A stretch of 64,000 nt of DNA from Deltaproteobacteria bacterium (lineage in GTDB: Bacteria > UBA10199 > JADFYH01): NCBI GenBank assembly GCA_015233135.1, contig JADFYH010000005.1, positions 40,581 through 104,580 on the forward strand, in the 5' to 3' direction. The translations under genes were made by a program, and so were the position numbers. Below the pieces are notes generated by a model. The model was not told where the DNA came from. It did no database searches and was given only the letters and a program-made list of their open reading frames with translations. Positions 45,164-54,481 of the stretch are shown in pieces (position 1 is the stretch's first letter; each line of letters begins with the position of its first letter).

Positions 45164-45400
45164 ATGACGACACCTAACCGATTAGAAACTCATTGGGAAG
45201 AAATCAAACCTTTAATTTTAAAAAAGTGGGACCGATTAACGCTCTCCGACTTTGACTCTATCGATTGCGAGTTCGATCGTCTGGTGGAGGTGATTCGCCA
45301 ACGCTACAACGGCCCTGTCTACACGGTGTCGGAAGAAAATATTCGTTACGAAGTTCTTAAAATGCTTGCTGGGATAGAAGCGGAAGCGGTTCAAGAATAA
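45164..45400 (+). CDS. CsbD-like small protein
   Basis: A 78-residue acidic, helical protein. The pattern HWEEIKPLILKKWDRLTLSDFDSI resembles CsbD stress proteins, where a W..IK..I..KW..LT.DD core is usual. No membrane segment. Transcribed divergently from rnz. Function unknown; general stress induction is an inference from the family. Confidence 0.6.
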   Translation: MTTPNRLETHWEEIKPLILKKWDRLTLSDFDSIDCEFDRLVEVIRQRYNGPVYTVSEENIRYEVLKMLAGIEAEAVQE

Positions 45401-45417
45401 GACCTTATTAAGGGCCC

Positions 45418-46692
45418 TTAAATTTCTTTTCCGGCCACCCAAACTTTAAGTAGCGATTCGGTTTTTGTCTGTTGAATCAACTGTTCTTCGATGTTTTCTA
45501 TTCTTGCTCCCTGGGGAATTTTTAAGGCAATGAAATCGGCATATTTCTCTTGTTCGAGAGAACCAATCGTTTTGTGCAAGCCTAGTGCCTTTGCACCTCC
45601 CAAGGTGGCAATGTGAAGCAGAGTCGCTGCAGGAATGCTTTCAGGTAATCTTTTCGATTCCTCCCATAAAACTCGAAGTTCGTCCCACAAAGAAAGGCTC
45701 GAGTTGGAAGCCAGGCTTTCCGAGCCCAGTCCCAGGTTGATTTTGTTCTTCAACAATTTGCCCAAAGGGATATTCCCATTTTTTAAAGTTTTAGTGCTTT
45801 GAGGACAGCAAATGACGCTACTTCCGCTATGAGAAAGAATTCCCAAATCGGTGGGTCCCAAATGCAGACAGCCTACCAGGGTGGGTTTCAGGCCTAAAAA
45901 ATCAATCGAATTTAAATATTGAATGGGTGTTTTTTGATGTGGAGGAGGCAGCTTTTCTGTCCAGCCGATGTAGGGGAATAAGAGGTGGGCGATGTCTCCC
46001 TTGGAATCGTAGAAAAATTCCATCTCCGCAAAGCTCTCGCTGGAATGGATCTGCACGGGGATTTGAAGCTGCTTTAGATGCTGGATGAAAATCTTCAGCA
46101 AATTTTTGGAGAGTGTATAGGGTGCGAAAGGGGCCAGTCCTGCCTTGATTTTGGGATGATCCAGGGCCATCAATTCATCTACCTGGGCCATGGCCGATTC
46201 AAAACGGTCTTGCGCACTTTTTTGGTGGATGTTCATCACCTCGGCAAAAGAAACCACCCGCAGCCCGCTTTCTTCGTAGCAAGCGTGCGCTCCTTCGTAG
46301 CTAGTCAAATCGCCCACACAGGTAGTCCCACTGGATTTTAGTTCTTCCAGCCCTTGCGAAATGGCTTCTTTTTTTTGCTGGGCACTTAATTTTTCTTGAT
46401 ACTGCGCAATAAAAATGAGCCAGCGAATAAAATTGGATTCCCCGGAGGCATCCTGATGCAACTTGCCATCATAAAGGGGGGCCTGCGAAAGTTCCAGATG
46501 GCAATGCGCATTGACTAAGCCCGGCAGCAAGACCACTTCACCAAGATCAATTTTTTTGGCCTTCGGATATTTTTGAAGTAAAGATGCCGCTGCGCCGACC
46601 TCCACAATCGAATCTTTTTCGATTACGAGGGCCGCATTTTCTATGGGATCTTGTGTGATCGGGAGGAGGTATTTGCTGAGGAATATTTTCAT
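45418..46692 (-). CDS. Amidohydrolase of the SAH/MTA/atrazine deaminase group
   Basis: A 424-residue metal-dependent deaminase. The N-terminal metal ligands appear in VNAHCHLELSQ, later ligands in IQIHSSES and GCLHLGPTD, and the family SVICCPQSTK and GLGSESLASNSSL segments close the site. Substrate is unknown: S-adenosylhomocysteine, methylthioadenosine and aminofutalosine are candidates. The ATG overlaps the panC stop by four bases. A 14-base palindrome TTAAGGGCCCTTAA (45408-45421) covers its stop. Confidence 0.85.
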   Translation of the reverse strand: MKIFLSKYLLPITQDPIENAALVIEKDSIVEVGAAASLLQKYPKAKKIDLGEVVLLPGLVNAHCHLELSQAPLYDGKLHQDASGESNFIRWLIFIAQYQEKLSAQQKKEAISQGLEELKSSGTTCVGDLTSYEGAHACYEESGLRVVSFAEVMNIHQKSAQDRFESAMAQVDELMALDHPKIKAGLAPFAPYTLSKNLLKIFIQHLKQLQIPVQIHSSESFAEMEFFYDSKGDIAHLLFPYIGWTEKLPPPHQKTPIQYLNSIDFLGLKPTLVGCLHLGPTDLGILSHSGSSVICCPQSTKTLKNGNIPLGKLLKNKINLGLGSESLASNSSLSLWDELRVLWEESKRLPESIPAATLLHIATLGGAKALGLHKTIGSLEQEKYADFIALKIPQGARIENIEEQLIQQTKTESLLKVWVAGKEI

Positions 46693-47528
46693 AAGGGTCC
46701 ATTATCAATCAGCCGAGTTTTTCCCAAACGCACTGCGACTAAAACCCGTGCTTCTCTTTCAACTTTTTGAATGGGTTTTAAAGAAACGGCATCCACAATC
46801 TCCAGATACTCTATTTTTATTTCTGAAACTTGTTCAATCATTTTTCTGCCCAAGCTTAAGAGTGTGGAAACTTTTTTTTCACCTTCTTGACACTTTTTTC
46901 GCATCTTGCTCAGAGTTTGAAAAAGGACCAGGGCTTTTTGTTTTTCTTCTTCACTCAAATACGAATTTCTTGAAGAGAGCGCTAGCCCTTGAGGAGAACG
47001 TTCTGTGGGATGTCCCACAATTTCGATAGGCAGATTCAAATCTTTCACCAGCCGCCGAATGACCGCCAATTGCTGATAGTCTTTCTCACCAAAAATTGCG
47101 ACATTTGCCTGAGTAATATTGAAAAGCTTTAATACTACCGTAGCAACGCCATCAAAATGTCCAGGGCGAGAAGCGCCGCAAAGGCCTTGAGTGATTTCGC
47201 TGAGAGAAATTTTGGTCTGAAAACCTTCAGGATACATTTGGTCCGCGTCAGGAATAAAAACAAGATCACAATCTACACTTGCCAGCTTTTTCAAATCTCC
47301 TTCTTCGTCACGTGGATATCGCGACAGATCTTCCTGAGGGGTAAATTGAGTGGGGTTTACAAAGATACTGCTGACTACTAGCTCCGCTCTTTTTTTGGCC
47401 TCTTTCACTAGAGCCAAATGCCCTTCATGAAGAAATCCCATAGTGGGAACAAAAGCGATGTGCTTGCCCTGATTTTTCAAGCCAAGACAAAAAAATTGAG
47501 TTTCAATAATGTTGCGAATAATTTGCAT
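46689..47528 (-). CDS. panC: Pantothenate synthetase
   Basis: A 279-residue ATP-dependent ligase that joins pantoate and beta-alanine. The HIGH-like PTMGFLHEGHLALV, IFVNPTQF, GEKDYQQLAVIRRLV and the KMSKS-like LSSRNSYLS are present. The pathway partner panB lies 9 kb away at 56653. The downstream amidohydrolase is translationally coupled. Confidence 0.95.
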   Translation of the reverse strand: MQIIRNIIETQFFCLGLKNQGKHIAFVPTMGFLHEGHLALVKEAKKRAELVVSSIFVNPTQFTPQEDLSRYPRDEEGDLKKLASVDCDLVFIPDADQMYPEGFQTKISLSEITQGLCGASRPGHFDGVATVVLKLFNITQANVAIFGEKDYQQLAVIRRLVKDLNLPIEIVGHPTERSPQGLALSSRNSYLSEEEKQKALVLFQTLSKMRKKCQEGEKKVSTLLSLGRKMIEQVSEIKIEYLEIVDAVSLKPIQKVEREARVLVAVRLGKTRLIDNGPL

Positions 47529-47586
47529 CGAAATTTTGGAAAGGGTTTCAATACTAGGTTGAACATTGGAATATCAGGCCAGAACT

Positions 47587-50043
47587 CTAGTGAGTTACAA
47601 TTTCTGAAGAATCCGGCTTTGGAACTTGGGCAAGCTCTGGTTTGGGATAAAGCACTTCACTTAAAACATCTTCGTAAGTTTTTCCCTGTTTATAAAGCTT
47701 GCCTGGATCATCCAGGGCTAAAGCCCGCATCCACACTTCATCGATGGTTTCCACCGGAACGACCACCATGTCTTTTAAAATATTTTGAGGGATCTCTTTT
47801 AGATCACGCTCATTTTCTTTGGGAATAATAATAGTTTTTATTTTTCCACGATGGGCCGCCAGCATTTTTTCTTTCAAGCCCCCAATGGGTAACACCTTGC
47901 CTCGCAACGTGATCTCCCCCGTCATTGCCACGTCCTTACGAACCGGCACACGCAACAAAGCAGAAAGCAGGGAAGTCGCCATTGTAATTCCTGCGGAAGG
48001 GCCGTCTTTGGGAATAGCCCCTTCAGGAACATGGATATGGATATCAATGCGTTGATTGAAATCTTTATCTAACCCAAAACCCGTTGCGCGCGTACGCACA
48101 CAACTGAAAGCTGCCTGAGCCGATTCTTGCATTACATCCCCTAATTTACCGGTGATGGTAACTTTTCCTTTTCCCGGCATGATGGTGACTTCGGTGGAAA
48201 GCAACTCACCGCCAAACTCAGTCCAGGCCAAACCTGTCGTAATTCCAATTTCATCTTTTTCTTCAGCTAGACCATAACGATGTTTAGGTTCACCCAAAAA
48301 TTTGGACAGATTAGAATCGGCCACTCGAACTTTTTTATCCCGGCCCTTCGTGGCAATCTCTTTTGCTACCTTGCGGCACAGGCTTGCCATTTCGCGTTCT
48401 AAGTTACGGACACCCGACTCCTTTGTGTAACGGCGAATGATGGTGCGAACCGCAGCGTCGGTGATCTCGATGTTCTCATCGTTAAGCCCATGAGTTTCTT
48501 TTTGTTTCTTGATGAGATATTTTTTTGCGATATTGAGTTTTTCATCTTCCGTGTATCCGGGAATACGCAAAATCTCCATTCTGTCCTGCAAAGGAAGAGG
48601 AATAGAATGCAGGGTGTTGGCTGTCGTGATGAACATGGTCTTTGAAAGATCATAATCCAAATCCAGATAATGATCATTGAAACTATGGTTTTGCTCGGGG
48701 TCCAAAACTTCCAGCAGGGCTGAGCCCGGATCTCCGCGAAAATCCGAACTCATCTTATCAATTTCATCGAGTAAGAAAACAGGATTATTGGAGCCTGCTT
48801 TTTTGAGAGACTGAATAATTTTTCCGGGCATTGCTCCGATGTAGGTTCGACGATGACCTCGGATTTCTGCTTCGTCCCGCACGCCTCCCAGTGAACAACG
48901 TACAAACTTGCGCCCCATCGCCCGCGCAATAGAACGAGCCAGCGAGGTTTTACCCACACCCGGAGGGCCTACCAAGCACAAAATAGGACCTTTCATTTTA
49001 TCGACCAGACTCTGCACCGCAAGGTATTCAATGATACGCTCTTTGACTTTATCCAAACCATAATGGTCTTCATTCAAAATCTTTTCAGCTTCCGTCAAAT
49101 CGATTTTATCCTGGGTAAGTTCGTTCCAAGGGATAGACAAGATCCAATCGATGTAATTGCGAACCACCGTCGCTTCCGCTGACATGGGCGACATCATTTT
49201 GAGTTTCTTCAGTTCTTTTTTTACCTTCTTGGTCGCCTCAGCACTCATCTTTTTATTTTTTACTTTTTCTTCAAGCTCTTGCATCTCACCCTTAAACTCA
49301 TCCCGATCGCCCAGCTCTTTTTGGATGGCCTGCATCTGCTCGTTCAAATAATATTCACGCTGGGTCTTCTCCATCTGTTTTTTCACGCGCGAACGAATCT
49401 TCTTTTCGACCTGCAAGATTTCAATCTCGCCCTGCATCAGCTCATAGAGCTTTGCCAAACGTTCTCCCGGGCTTTCCACCTCCAGCACCTTTTGTTTGTC
49501 GACGAGCTTCAAATTGAGATGGGCAACAATGGTGTCTGCCAAACGGGCCGGGTCATCAATCACTGCCACCGAGGAAAGCATTTCGGGGGGGATACGCTTG
49601 TTGAGTTTGACGTAAGTTTCAAAGGTGGATTTTATGGAGCGCATCAATGCTTCCACTTCCACCGTTACTTCACGATTTTCGTAAACTTCCTCCACTTCGC
49701 ATAAAAAATAATTGTCGTGGGGGATATAGTTGTGGATGTGAGCCCGCTTTCGACCTTCTACCAAAACTTTCACAGTCCCATCCGGTAAGCGTAAAAGCTG
49801 GATGATGGTTCCCAAGGTTCCTACCTTGTAAATATCTTCGGGGCGAGGATCATTGGTTTTGGGATTGACCTGCGCGGCCATCAGGATGTCTTTTTCTGAA
49901 TGCATGGCCTCTTCAAGGGCATTAATGCTTTTCTCACGCCCCACAAACAAAGGCACCACCATATGCGGAAAGATGATAATATCCCTCAAGGGGAGCAGGG
50001 GGACCACTTTAAAATTGGGATTAGAAGGAGTTGTGTTTTGCAT
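47587..50043 (-). CDS. lon: ATP-dependent protease Lon
   Basis: An 818-residue LonA protease. N-terminal substrate domain starts [21 protein letters not shown]; Walker [16 protein letters not shown]; arginine-rich [19 protein letters not shown]; proteolytic core with the catalytic Ser in [15 protein letters not shown] and Lys further on in [11 protein letters not shown]. It follows clpX in the order tig-clpP-clpX-lon, a widely conserved protein-quality-control block. Confidence 0.96.
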   Translation of the reverse strand: MQNTTPSNPNFKVVPLLPLRDIIIFPHMVVPLFVGREKSINALEEAMHSEKDILMAAQVNPKTNDPRPEDIYKVGTLGTIIQLLRLPDGTVKVLVEGRKRAHIHNYIPHDNYFLCEVEEVYENREVTVEVEALMRSIKSTFETYVKLNKRIPPEMLSSVAVIDDPARLADTIVAHLNLKLVDKQKVLEVESPGERLAKLYELMQGEIEILQVEKKIRSRVKKQMEKTQREYYLNEQMQAIQKELGDRDEFKGEMQELEEKVKNKKMSAEATKKVKKELKKLKMMSPMSAEATVVRNYIDWILSIPWNELTQDKIDLTEAEKILNEDHYGLDKVKERIIEYLAVQSLVDKMKGPILCLVGPPGVGKTSLARSIARAMGRKFVRCSLGGVRDEAEIRGHRRTYIGAMPGKIIQSLKKAGSNNPVFLLDEIDKMSSDFRGDPGSALLEVLDPEQNHSFNDHYLDLDYDLSKTMFITTANTLHSIPLPLQDRMEILRIPGYTEDEKLNIAKKYLIKKQKETHGLNDENIEITDAAVRTIIRRYTKESGVRNLEREMASLCRKVAKEIATKGRDKKVRVADSNLSKFLGEPKHRYGLAEEKDEIGITTGLAWTEFGGELLSTEVTIMPGKGKVTITGKLGDVMQESAQAAFSCVRTRATGFGLDKDFNQRIDIHIHVPEGAIPKDGPSAGITMATSLLSALLRVPVRKDVAMTGEITLRGKVLPIGGLKEKMLAAHRGKIKTIIIPKENERDLKEIPQNILKDMVVVPVETIDEVWMRALALDDPGKLYKQGKTYEDVLSEVLYPKPELAQVPKPDSSEIVTH

Positions 50044-50108
50044 GTGGATTAACCTAATTTATGTAATTCTCAGGTTTGTCATTCTGGCGTAAGTCAGGAT
50101 GACAGGCA

Positions 50109-51362
50109 CTAAGCAGATTCCGCCTTTTTTTCGTACACGATCAAGGGTTGCTCTTTTTTGGTAAAAACTTCTTCGTTGAGTACTACTTCTCGTACATTCG
50201 TTTGTGACGGGATTTCATACATCACATCCATCATCACGCTTTCCAGAATTGCCCTCAAACCACGTGCCCCTGATTTTCGCTTGATGGCCTCTTTCGCCAC
50301 CGCAGACAGAGCACCTGGAGTAAACTTAAGCTTCACTTTTTCGAACTCAAAAAGCTTCTGATACTGCTTTAGCAAGGCATTCTTGGGCTTGGTCAAAATC
50401 TCAACCAGTGCGGCTTCGTCTAACTCATCCAGTGTAGCGATGACTGGCAAACGACCCACAAATTCTGGAATCAATCCAAAATGCAATAGATCTTCGGTTT
50501 GAACCTGGGCAAAAATCTCTCCTAAGGCATCTTTGTTTTTCACCTTCACTTCAGAACCAAAACCCATCGTCTTCTGAGATAAACGGCGTCGAATGACATC
50601 TTCTAAACCTACAAATGCACCCCCACAGATAAATAAAATGTTAGTCGTGTCAATTTGTATATATTCTTGCTGAGGATGCTTCCTTCCTCCCTTTGGGGGA
50701 AGATTGGCCACCGTACCTTCGATAATTTTTAATAAGGCCTGCTGCACTCCCTCACCCGAGACATCTCGGGTAATCGAGGGATTCTCTGCCTTCCTGGAAA
50801 TCTTATCGATCTCATCGATATAAACAATGCCCCGCTCAGCCTTTGCCTTGTCATAATCGGCTGCCTGAAGGAGATACAAAATAATATTTTCAACATCCTC
50901 CCCTACATACCCCGCTTCGGTCAAAGTCGTGGCATCGGCAATTGTAAAAGGGACGTTCAAAATTTTAGCCAGAGTTTGGGCGAGTAAGGTCTTGCCGGTA
51001 CCCGTGGGGCCTACAAGCAGAATATTGGACTTCTGCAAATCCACATCACAACCCGCTTGGCGGGCTTCAATTCTTTTGTAATGATTATGGACCGCAACAG
51101 ATAGGGCACGCTTAGCTCGTTCCTGTCCCACCACATATTCATCTAGCACCTTTTTGATTTCAACGGGCTTTGGAACGTTGGACTTAGTGCTCAGCAATTC
51201 CTGCTTCGAATGTTCCTCGGCAATGATATCATTACAAAGCTCTATGCATTCGTCACAAATGTAAACTGTGGGCCCTGCAATTAATTTTTTGACTTCACGT
51301 TGAGACTTGCCACAAAAGCTACAACTCAAGTGGGCCGGATCATCGGTGTAGGCTCTCGCCAC
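50109..51362 (-). CDS. clpX: ClpX unfoldase subunit
   Basis: A 417-residue AAA+ unfoldase that feeds ClpP. The N-terminal zinc finger has CSFCGKS and CDEC; Walker A is [12 protein letters not shown] and Walker [10 protein letters not shown]; the ClpP-contact loop is MGFGSE rather than the frequent IGF. A separate promoter seems to exist in the 143-base gap after clpP. Confidence 0.96.
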   Translation of the reverse strand: MARAYTDDPAHLSCSFCGKSQREVKKLIAGPTVYICDECIELCNDIIAEEHSKQELLSTKSNVPKPVEIKKVLDEYVVGQERAKRALSVAVHNHYKRIEARQAGCDVDLQKSNILLVGPTGTGKTLLAQTLAKILNVPFTIADATTLTEAGYVGEDVENIILYLLQAADYDKAKAERGIVYIDEIDKISRKAENPSITRDVSGEGVQQALLKIIEGTVANLPPKGGRKHPQQEYIQIDTTNILFICGGAFVGLEDVIRRRLSQKTMGFGSEVKVKNKDALGEIFAQVQTEDLLHFGLIPEFVGRLPVIATLDELDEAALVEILTKPKNALLKQYQKLFEFEKVKLKFTPGALSAVAKEAIKRKSGARGLRAILESVMMDVMYEIPSQTNVREVVLNEEVFTKKEQPLIVYEKKAESA

Positions 51363-51431
51363 AACATTCTCCTTGTTTTAAGGAAGAAAACCCTATTGGA
51401 GAACCCAATATCAGGCCTCCGCCTGTTGTAA

Positions 51432-51460
51432 AGTATTGTCCTATTTCAGGGACCTGTCAA
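51432..51460 (-). promoter_or_regulatory. Candidate sigma-70 promoter of clpX
   Basis: On the minus strand TTGACA (51460-51455) and AATACT (51437-51432) are 17 bases apart, about 70 bases before the clpX start. A perfect -35 and a four-of-six -10 make it credible. Confidence 0.5.
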
Positions 51461-51505
51461 GGAAGGGGGGGTAAAATATTCCCTTTTTTTATAGCAGACT
51501 ATTCT

Positions 51506-52114
51506 CTAGGAATTTTTTTTCTTTTCTTTGTCTCGATAATTCAGAACTTCATCGATAATGCCGTATTCCTTTGCCTCCTGGCCTCCCATAAAATAATCAC
51601 GATCCGTATCTGTTTGAAGTTTTTTCAAGGTTTGCTTGGTGTGTTTTGAGAGGATATTGTTCAACTCCTCACGCAAACGCAGAATTTCGCGCGCCTGAAT
51701 TTCAATATCTGCCGCCTGTCCTTGGACACCCCCTAAAGGTTGATGAATGAGAATACGAGAATGGGGAAGTGAGAAGCGTTTTCCCGCTGTACCGGCAGCG
51801 AGAAGCACGGCTCCCATGGAAGCGGCCTGGCCCACGCACAAAGTGGAAACATCCGGCTTGATGTACTGCATCGTGTCATAAATCGCCAGCCCTGCAGTCA
51901 CAGAGCCCCCAGGAGAATTGACATATAAATGAATATCTTTTTCGGGATCTTCGCTTTCCAAAAAAAGTAACTGGGCAATAATTACATTGGCCACATCATC
52001 GTTTATTTGGGTTCCCAACAACACGATACGGTCTTTCAACAGACGAGAATAAATATCATAAGCACGCTCACCGCGATGAGTTTGCTCAATAACCATGGGC
52101 ACTAAACCAGACAT
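51506..52114 (-). CDS. clpP: ATP-dependent Clp protease proteolytic subunit
   Basis: A 202-residue serine protease. The ATG at 52114 has a strong GGAGGACCT in front, so it is preferred to a start 22 codons upstream. Catalytic triad S99 (GQAASMGAV), H124 (LIHQPLGG) and D173 (DRDYFM). The tail KEKKKNS is basic. Sits between tig and clpX. Confidence 0.96.
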   Translation of the reverse strand: MSGLVPMVIEQTHRGERAYDIYSRLLKDRIVLLGTQINDDVANVIIAQLLFLESEDPEKDIHLYVNSPGGSVTAGLAIYDTMQYIKPDVSTLCVGQAASMGAVLLAAGTAGKRFSLPHSRILIHQPLGGVQGQAADIEIQAREILRLREELNNILSKHTKQTLKKLQTDTDRDYFMGGQEAKEYGIIDEVLNYRDKEKKKNS

Positions 52115-52142
52115 AGGTCCTCCATTGTGTGTAATAGATATC

Positions 52143-53429
52143 TTAGTTGGAAAACTTAGCGTTCTGTCGAATAAAATCAAGAATCTTCTCTTCGCGAATT
52201 TGGGAAAAGAGCGAACTCATCATCTGACTTTGACGATAATAATTTTCGACCACCTCCACATTTTGCCCAACATTTTTGGCAATTTCGGCAATGCGATCCC
52301 TAAGTTCGGATTCGCTTACTTCAATTTTTTCTTGTTTTGAGATGGAATCAAAAAGCAAAAAGGCCTTGATACGACGCAGGGCATTCTCTCGATTCTGAAC
52401 ACGATACTGCTCAAAGACCAAACCCGCTTTTTCAGGGGAAAGACCCTGCTGCTGAAGGTGGCTGAGTGTATTTTCATAGAGCGCCTTCACTTCCTGCTCT
52501 ATAAGCAATTCGGGCACTTCGATGGAAGAATGTTTTGAAATCAGGTAATCCAAAATTTGGTTCGTTTCATCTCTTTTCTGATCCTGCTCTTTTTTATACT
52601 TTAAATTTTCGGCAATCTTTTCTTTGACCTGCGCCAGACTTTCAAACTGACCTAAATCTTTTGCAAACTCATCGTCGAGCTCGGGAAGACTTTTGATTTT
52701 TAAATCGTTCAATTGAATATCAAATTCGGTGTTTTGACCTGCAAGTTTTGCATTGGGATAGTCCGTGGGAAAAACAACCTCTATCTTTTTATTTTCCCCT
52801 TTTTTCATTCCCAAAACACCCTTCTCAAAATCTTTTAGAAAATGACCGGCCCCCAATTCAATGGACACCCCTTTTCCAGACCCCCCTTCAAAGACTTCCC
52901 CCTTTAAATATCCTTCAAAATCCACCAGGGCCACGTGACCTGACTGGGCTTTCACGTCATCCCCTTCTACGGGAACCATTTGAGCTTGGCCAGCCTGCAA
53001 GCGGACAAGTTCTTCCTGAATATCGCTATCCTTCACTTCCAGCGAAAAAATCTTTAAGGGAAGTTCTTTATAATCCCTTGCTTCTACTTGAGGAAAAGTT
53101 TCAATTTCAGCCACAAAAGAAATAGGCTTCCCTTTCTCCTTTTGGATATCCTTCACAGAAGGGGAGCCAACGGGTTGCAGCTTTTCTTGCTCGAGGGCCT
53201 TGATGTAACTGTGCTCAATCAAATGTCCCAAGGCATCTGCCTCTGTTTGTTCTTTGTAATGTCTCTCCAAAATACCCCGAGGGACTTTCCCTTTGCGAAA
53301 ACCCTTGATGGAAACTTGTTGCCCCAACTTTTGATAAGCCTTCTCAATCTCCTTCAAATAATCTTCATAAGAAACTTGAATATTAAGTTTTTTCTTGATG
53401 GAAGAGAGTTCTTCAATTTGGACATCCAT
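52143..53429 (-). CDS. tig: Trigger factor
   Basis: A 428-residue ribosome-bound chaperone. N-terminal ribosome-binding [16 protein letters not shown] signature, a FKBP-type prolyl isomerase core (about 155-235, [21 protein letters not shown]), and the helical chaperone domain to the end. It is the first gene of the tig-clpP-clpX-lon group; clpP starts 29 bases downstream. Confidence 0.95.
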   Translation of the reverse strand: MDVQIEELSSIKKKLNIQVSYEDYLKEIEKAYQKLGQQVSIKGFRKGKVPRGILERHYKEQTEADALGHLIEHSYIKALEQEKLQPVGSPSVKDIQKEKGKPISFVAEIETFPQVEARDYKELPLKIFSLEVKDSDIQEELVRLQAGQAQMVPVEGDDVKAQSGHVALVDFEGYLKGEVFEGGSGKGVSIELGAGHFLKDFEKGVLGMKKGENKKIEVVFPTDYPNAKLAGQNTEFDIQLNDLKIKSLPELDDEFAKDLGQFESLAQVKEKIAENLKYKKEQDQKRDETNQILDYLISKHSSIEVPELLIEQEVKALYENTLSHLQQQGLSPEKAGLVFEQYRVQNRENALRRIKAFLLFDSISKQEKIEVSESELRDRIAEIAKNVGQNVEVVENYYRQSQMMSSLFSQIREEKILDFIRQNAKFSN

Positions 53430-53494
53430 AGGTTAACCTTTCAATATTGAGGACCAACAAAGCGGATGAATTTATAAATGCGCCGACAATTTTA

Positions 53495-53574
53495 TGCGAG
53501 GAGGGGGACTTGAACCCCCACGGTTACCCACTGGCTTCTAAGACCAGCGCGTCTGCCAGTTCCGCCATCCTCGC
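53495..53574 (-). tRNA. tRNA-Leu (anticodon TAG)
   Basis: Acceptor GCGAGGA pairs with TCCTCGC; the anticodon loop is CTTAGAA on CTGGT/GCCAG-type stem, and the T arm reads GGTTCAAGTCC. The variable region is not long, about 80 bases in total. CCA is not encoded. Confidence 0.92.
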
Positions 53575-53575
53575 G

Positions 53576-53718
53576 AAACTTTGTTTTTAGCTTATTACGC
53601 CCTCTAAATGCTGCGTTGCGGTATCCAAAAAATGCTCATTTACAGTAGTAAACTCCGCTTTTTTGGAACCTCCGCGCCTTGCCTTTAGAGCGCTCATAAC
53701 AGCTAAAAAACAAAGTTT
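53576..53718. repeat. 143-bp hairpin element between tRNA-Leu and tRNA-Lys
   Basis: Long arms AAACTTTGTTTTTAGCTTA... (53576-53608) and their inverse (53684-53718) flank a core with TCCAAAAAA/TTTTTTGGA and the inner TTTAC-AGTA-GTAAA region. The core shares GGCAAGGCGCG and GCAACGCAGC (reverse strand) with the element at 54071. Confidence 0.75.
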
Positions 53719-53727
53719 AAACTATTA

Positions 53728-53800
53728 TGGGCCATGTAGGGGTCGAACCTACGACCTAGCGATTAAGAGTCGCTTGCTCTACCAGCTGAGCTAATGGCCC
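53728..53800 (-). tRNA. tRNA-Lys (anticodon CTT)
   Basis: Acceptor GGGCCAT/ATGGCCC, D arm AGCTCAGCTGGTAGAGC, anticodon loop CTCTTAA, T arm GTAGGTTCGACCCCTAC. CCA is not encoded. Confidence 0.95.
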
Positions 53801-53956
53801 TCAAAATTCACAAAGGCAGCCTCTGTAACTAAAACAAATCTTCTAGACAAGGGGAATTTAGAAAACATTCTCTAACGAGGCACAAATGCGCTTGAATTTT
53901 ACTTTTTGTTCATGATACCTCGCCAAAACTCGAGTGTACTACTCGGGATTCAGTTG

Positions 53957-54030
53957 GCGCCCGTAGCTCAGGTGGATAGAGCATCTGCCTTCTAAGCAGA
54001 GGGTCGAACGTTCGAGTCGTTCCGGGCGCA
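53957..54030 (+). tRNA. tRNA-Arg (anticodon TCT)
   Basis: Acceptor GCGCCCG/CGGGCGC, D arm AGCTCAGGTGGATAGAGC, anticodon loop CTTCTAA on CTGCC/GCAG stem, T loop GTTCGAGTC. Reads AGA codons. Confidence 0.94.
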
Positions 54031-54070
54031 TGATTAAGGTTGAATTTTTAGTATTGAATGTTTAGTAGGG

Positions 54071-54193
54071 CCTAATTGCAGAAATTTCTTTAGGCAAGGC
54101 GCGAGCGAAGGAGAGCAACCGCAGCGTAGCAGACGCTACGTGAGGATTGTGACTGAGCAAGCAACGAAGCATAAAGAGATTTCTGCAATTAGG
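54071..54193. repeat. 123-bp hairpin element between tRNA-Arg and tRNA-His
   Basis: CCTAATTGCAGAAATTTCTT region (54071-54092) and its inverse (54172-54193) match at 21 of 22 bases. The core shares GGCAAGGCGCG and GCAACGAAGCATAAAG-like ends with the element at 53576, with a different inner hairpin CGTAG-CAGACG-CTACG. Confidence 0.78.
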
Positions 54194-54201
54194 CAATTAT
54201 T

Positions 54202-54277
54202 GGTGGGTGTAGCTCAGCTGGTTAGAGCGCCAGGTTGTGGCCCTGGAGGCCGCGGGTTCAAACCCCGTCACTCACCC
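54202..54277 (+). tRNA. tRNA-His (anticodon GTG)
   Basis: Acceptor with the extra G-1 before GTGGGTG, matched by CACTCACC; anticodon loop TTGTGGC on CCAGG/CCTGG; T arm CGGGTTCAAACCCCG. Confidence 0.95.
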
Positions 54278-54308
54278 TAAATCCCGCTCAAAGCGGGATT
54301 TATTTTTT

Positions 54309-54382
54309 GCGCCCGTAGCTCAGCTGGATAGAGCATTGGTCTTCGAAACCAAGGGTCACAAGTTCGAATCTTGTCGGGCGCA
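54309..54382 (+). tRNA. tRNA-Arg (anticodon TCG)
   Basis: Acceptor GCGCCCG/CGGGCGC as in the other Arg tRNA; anticodon loop CTTCGAA on TTGGT/ACCAA; T loop GTTCGAATC. Reads CGA and neighbouring CGN codons. A protein frame starting inside it is discounted. Confidence 0.94.
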
Positions 54383-54481
54383 TTGGTGCTTTTTACTTTT
54401 GTCCATGACCTTCTAGCTCACTCCCCTCGAGGGTGGGGAGATACCCTATCCCTAAAAAAGATTAAATTTATGAGAGAAAAT

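Noticed and set aside
54371..54481. N-terminal extension of the CoA ligase into tRNA-Arg
   Set aside because: The extra codons translate the tRNA 3' end and a palindrome; the family start MFHPLTPFF is at 54482.
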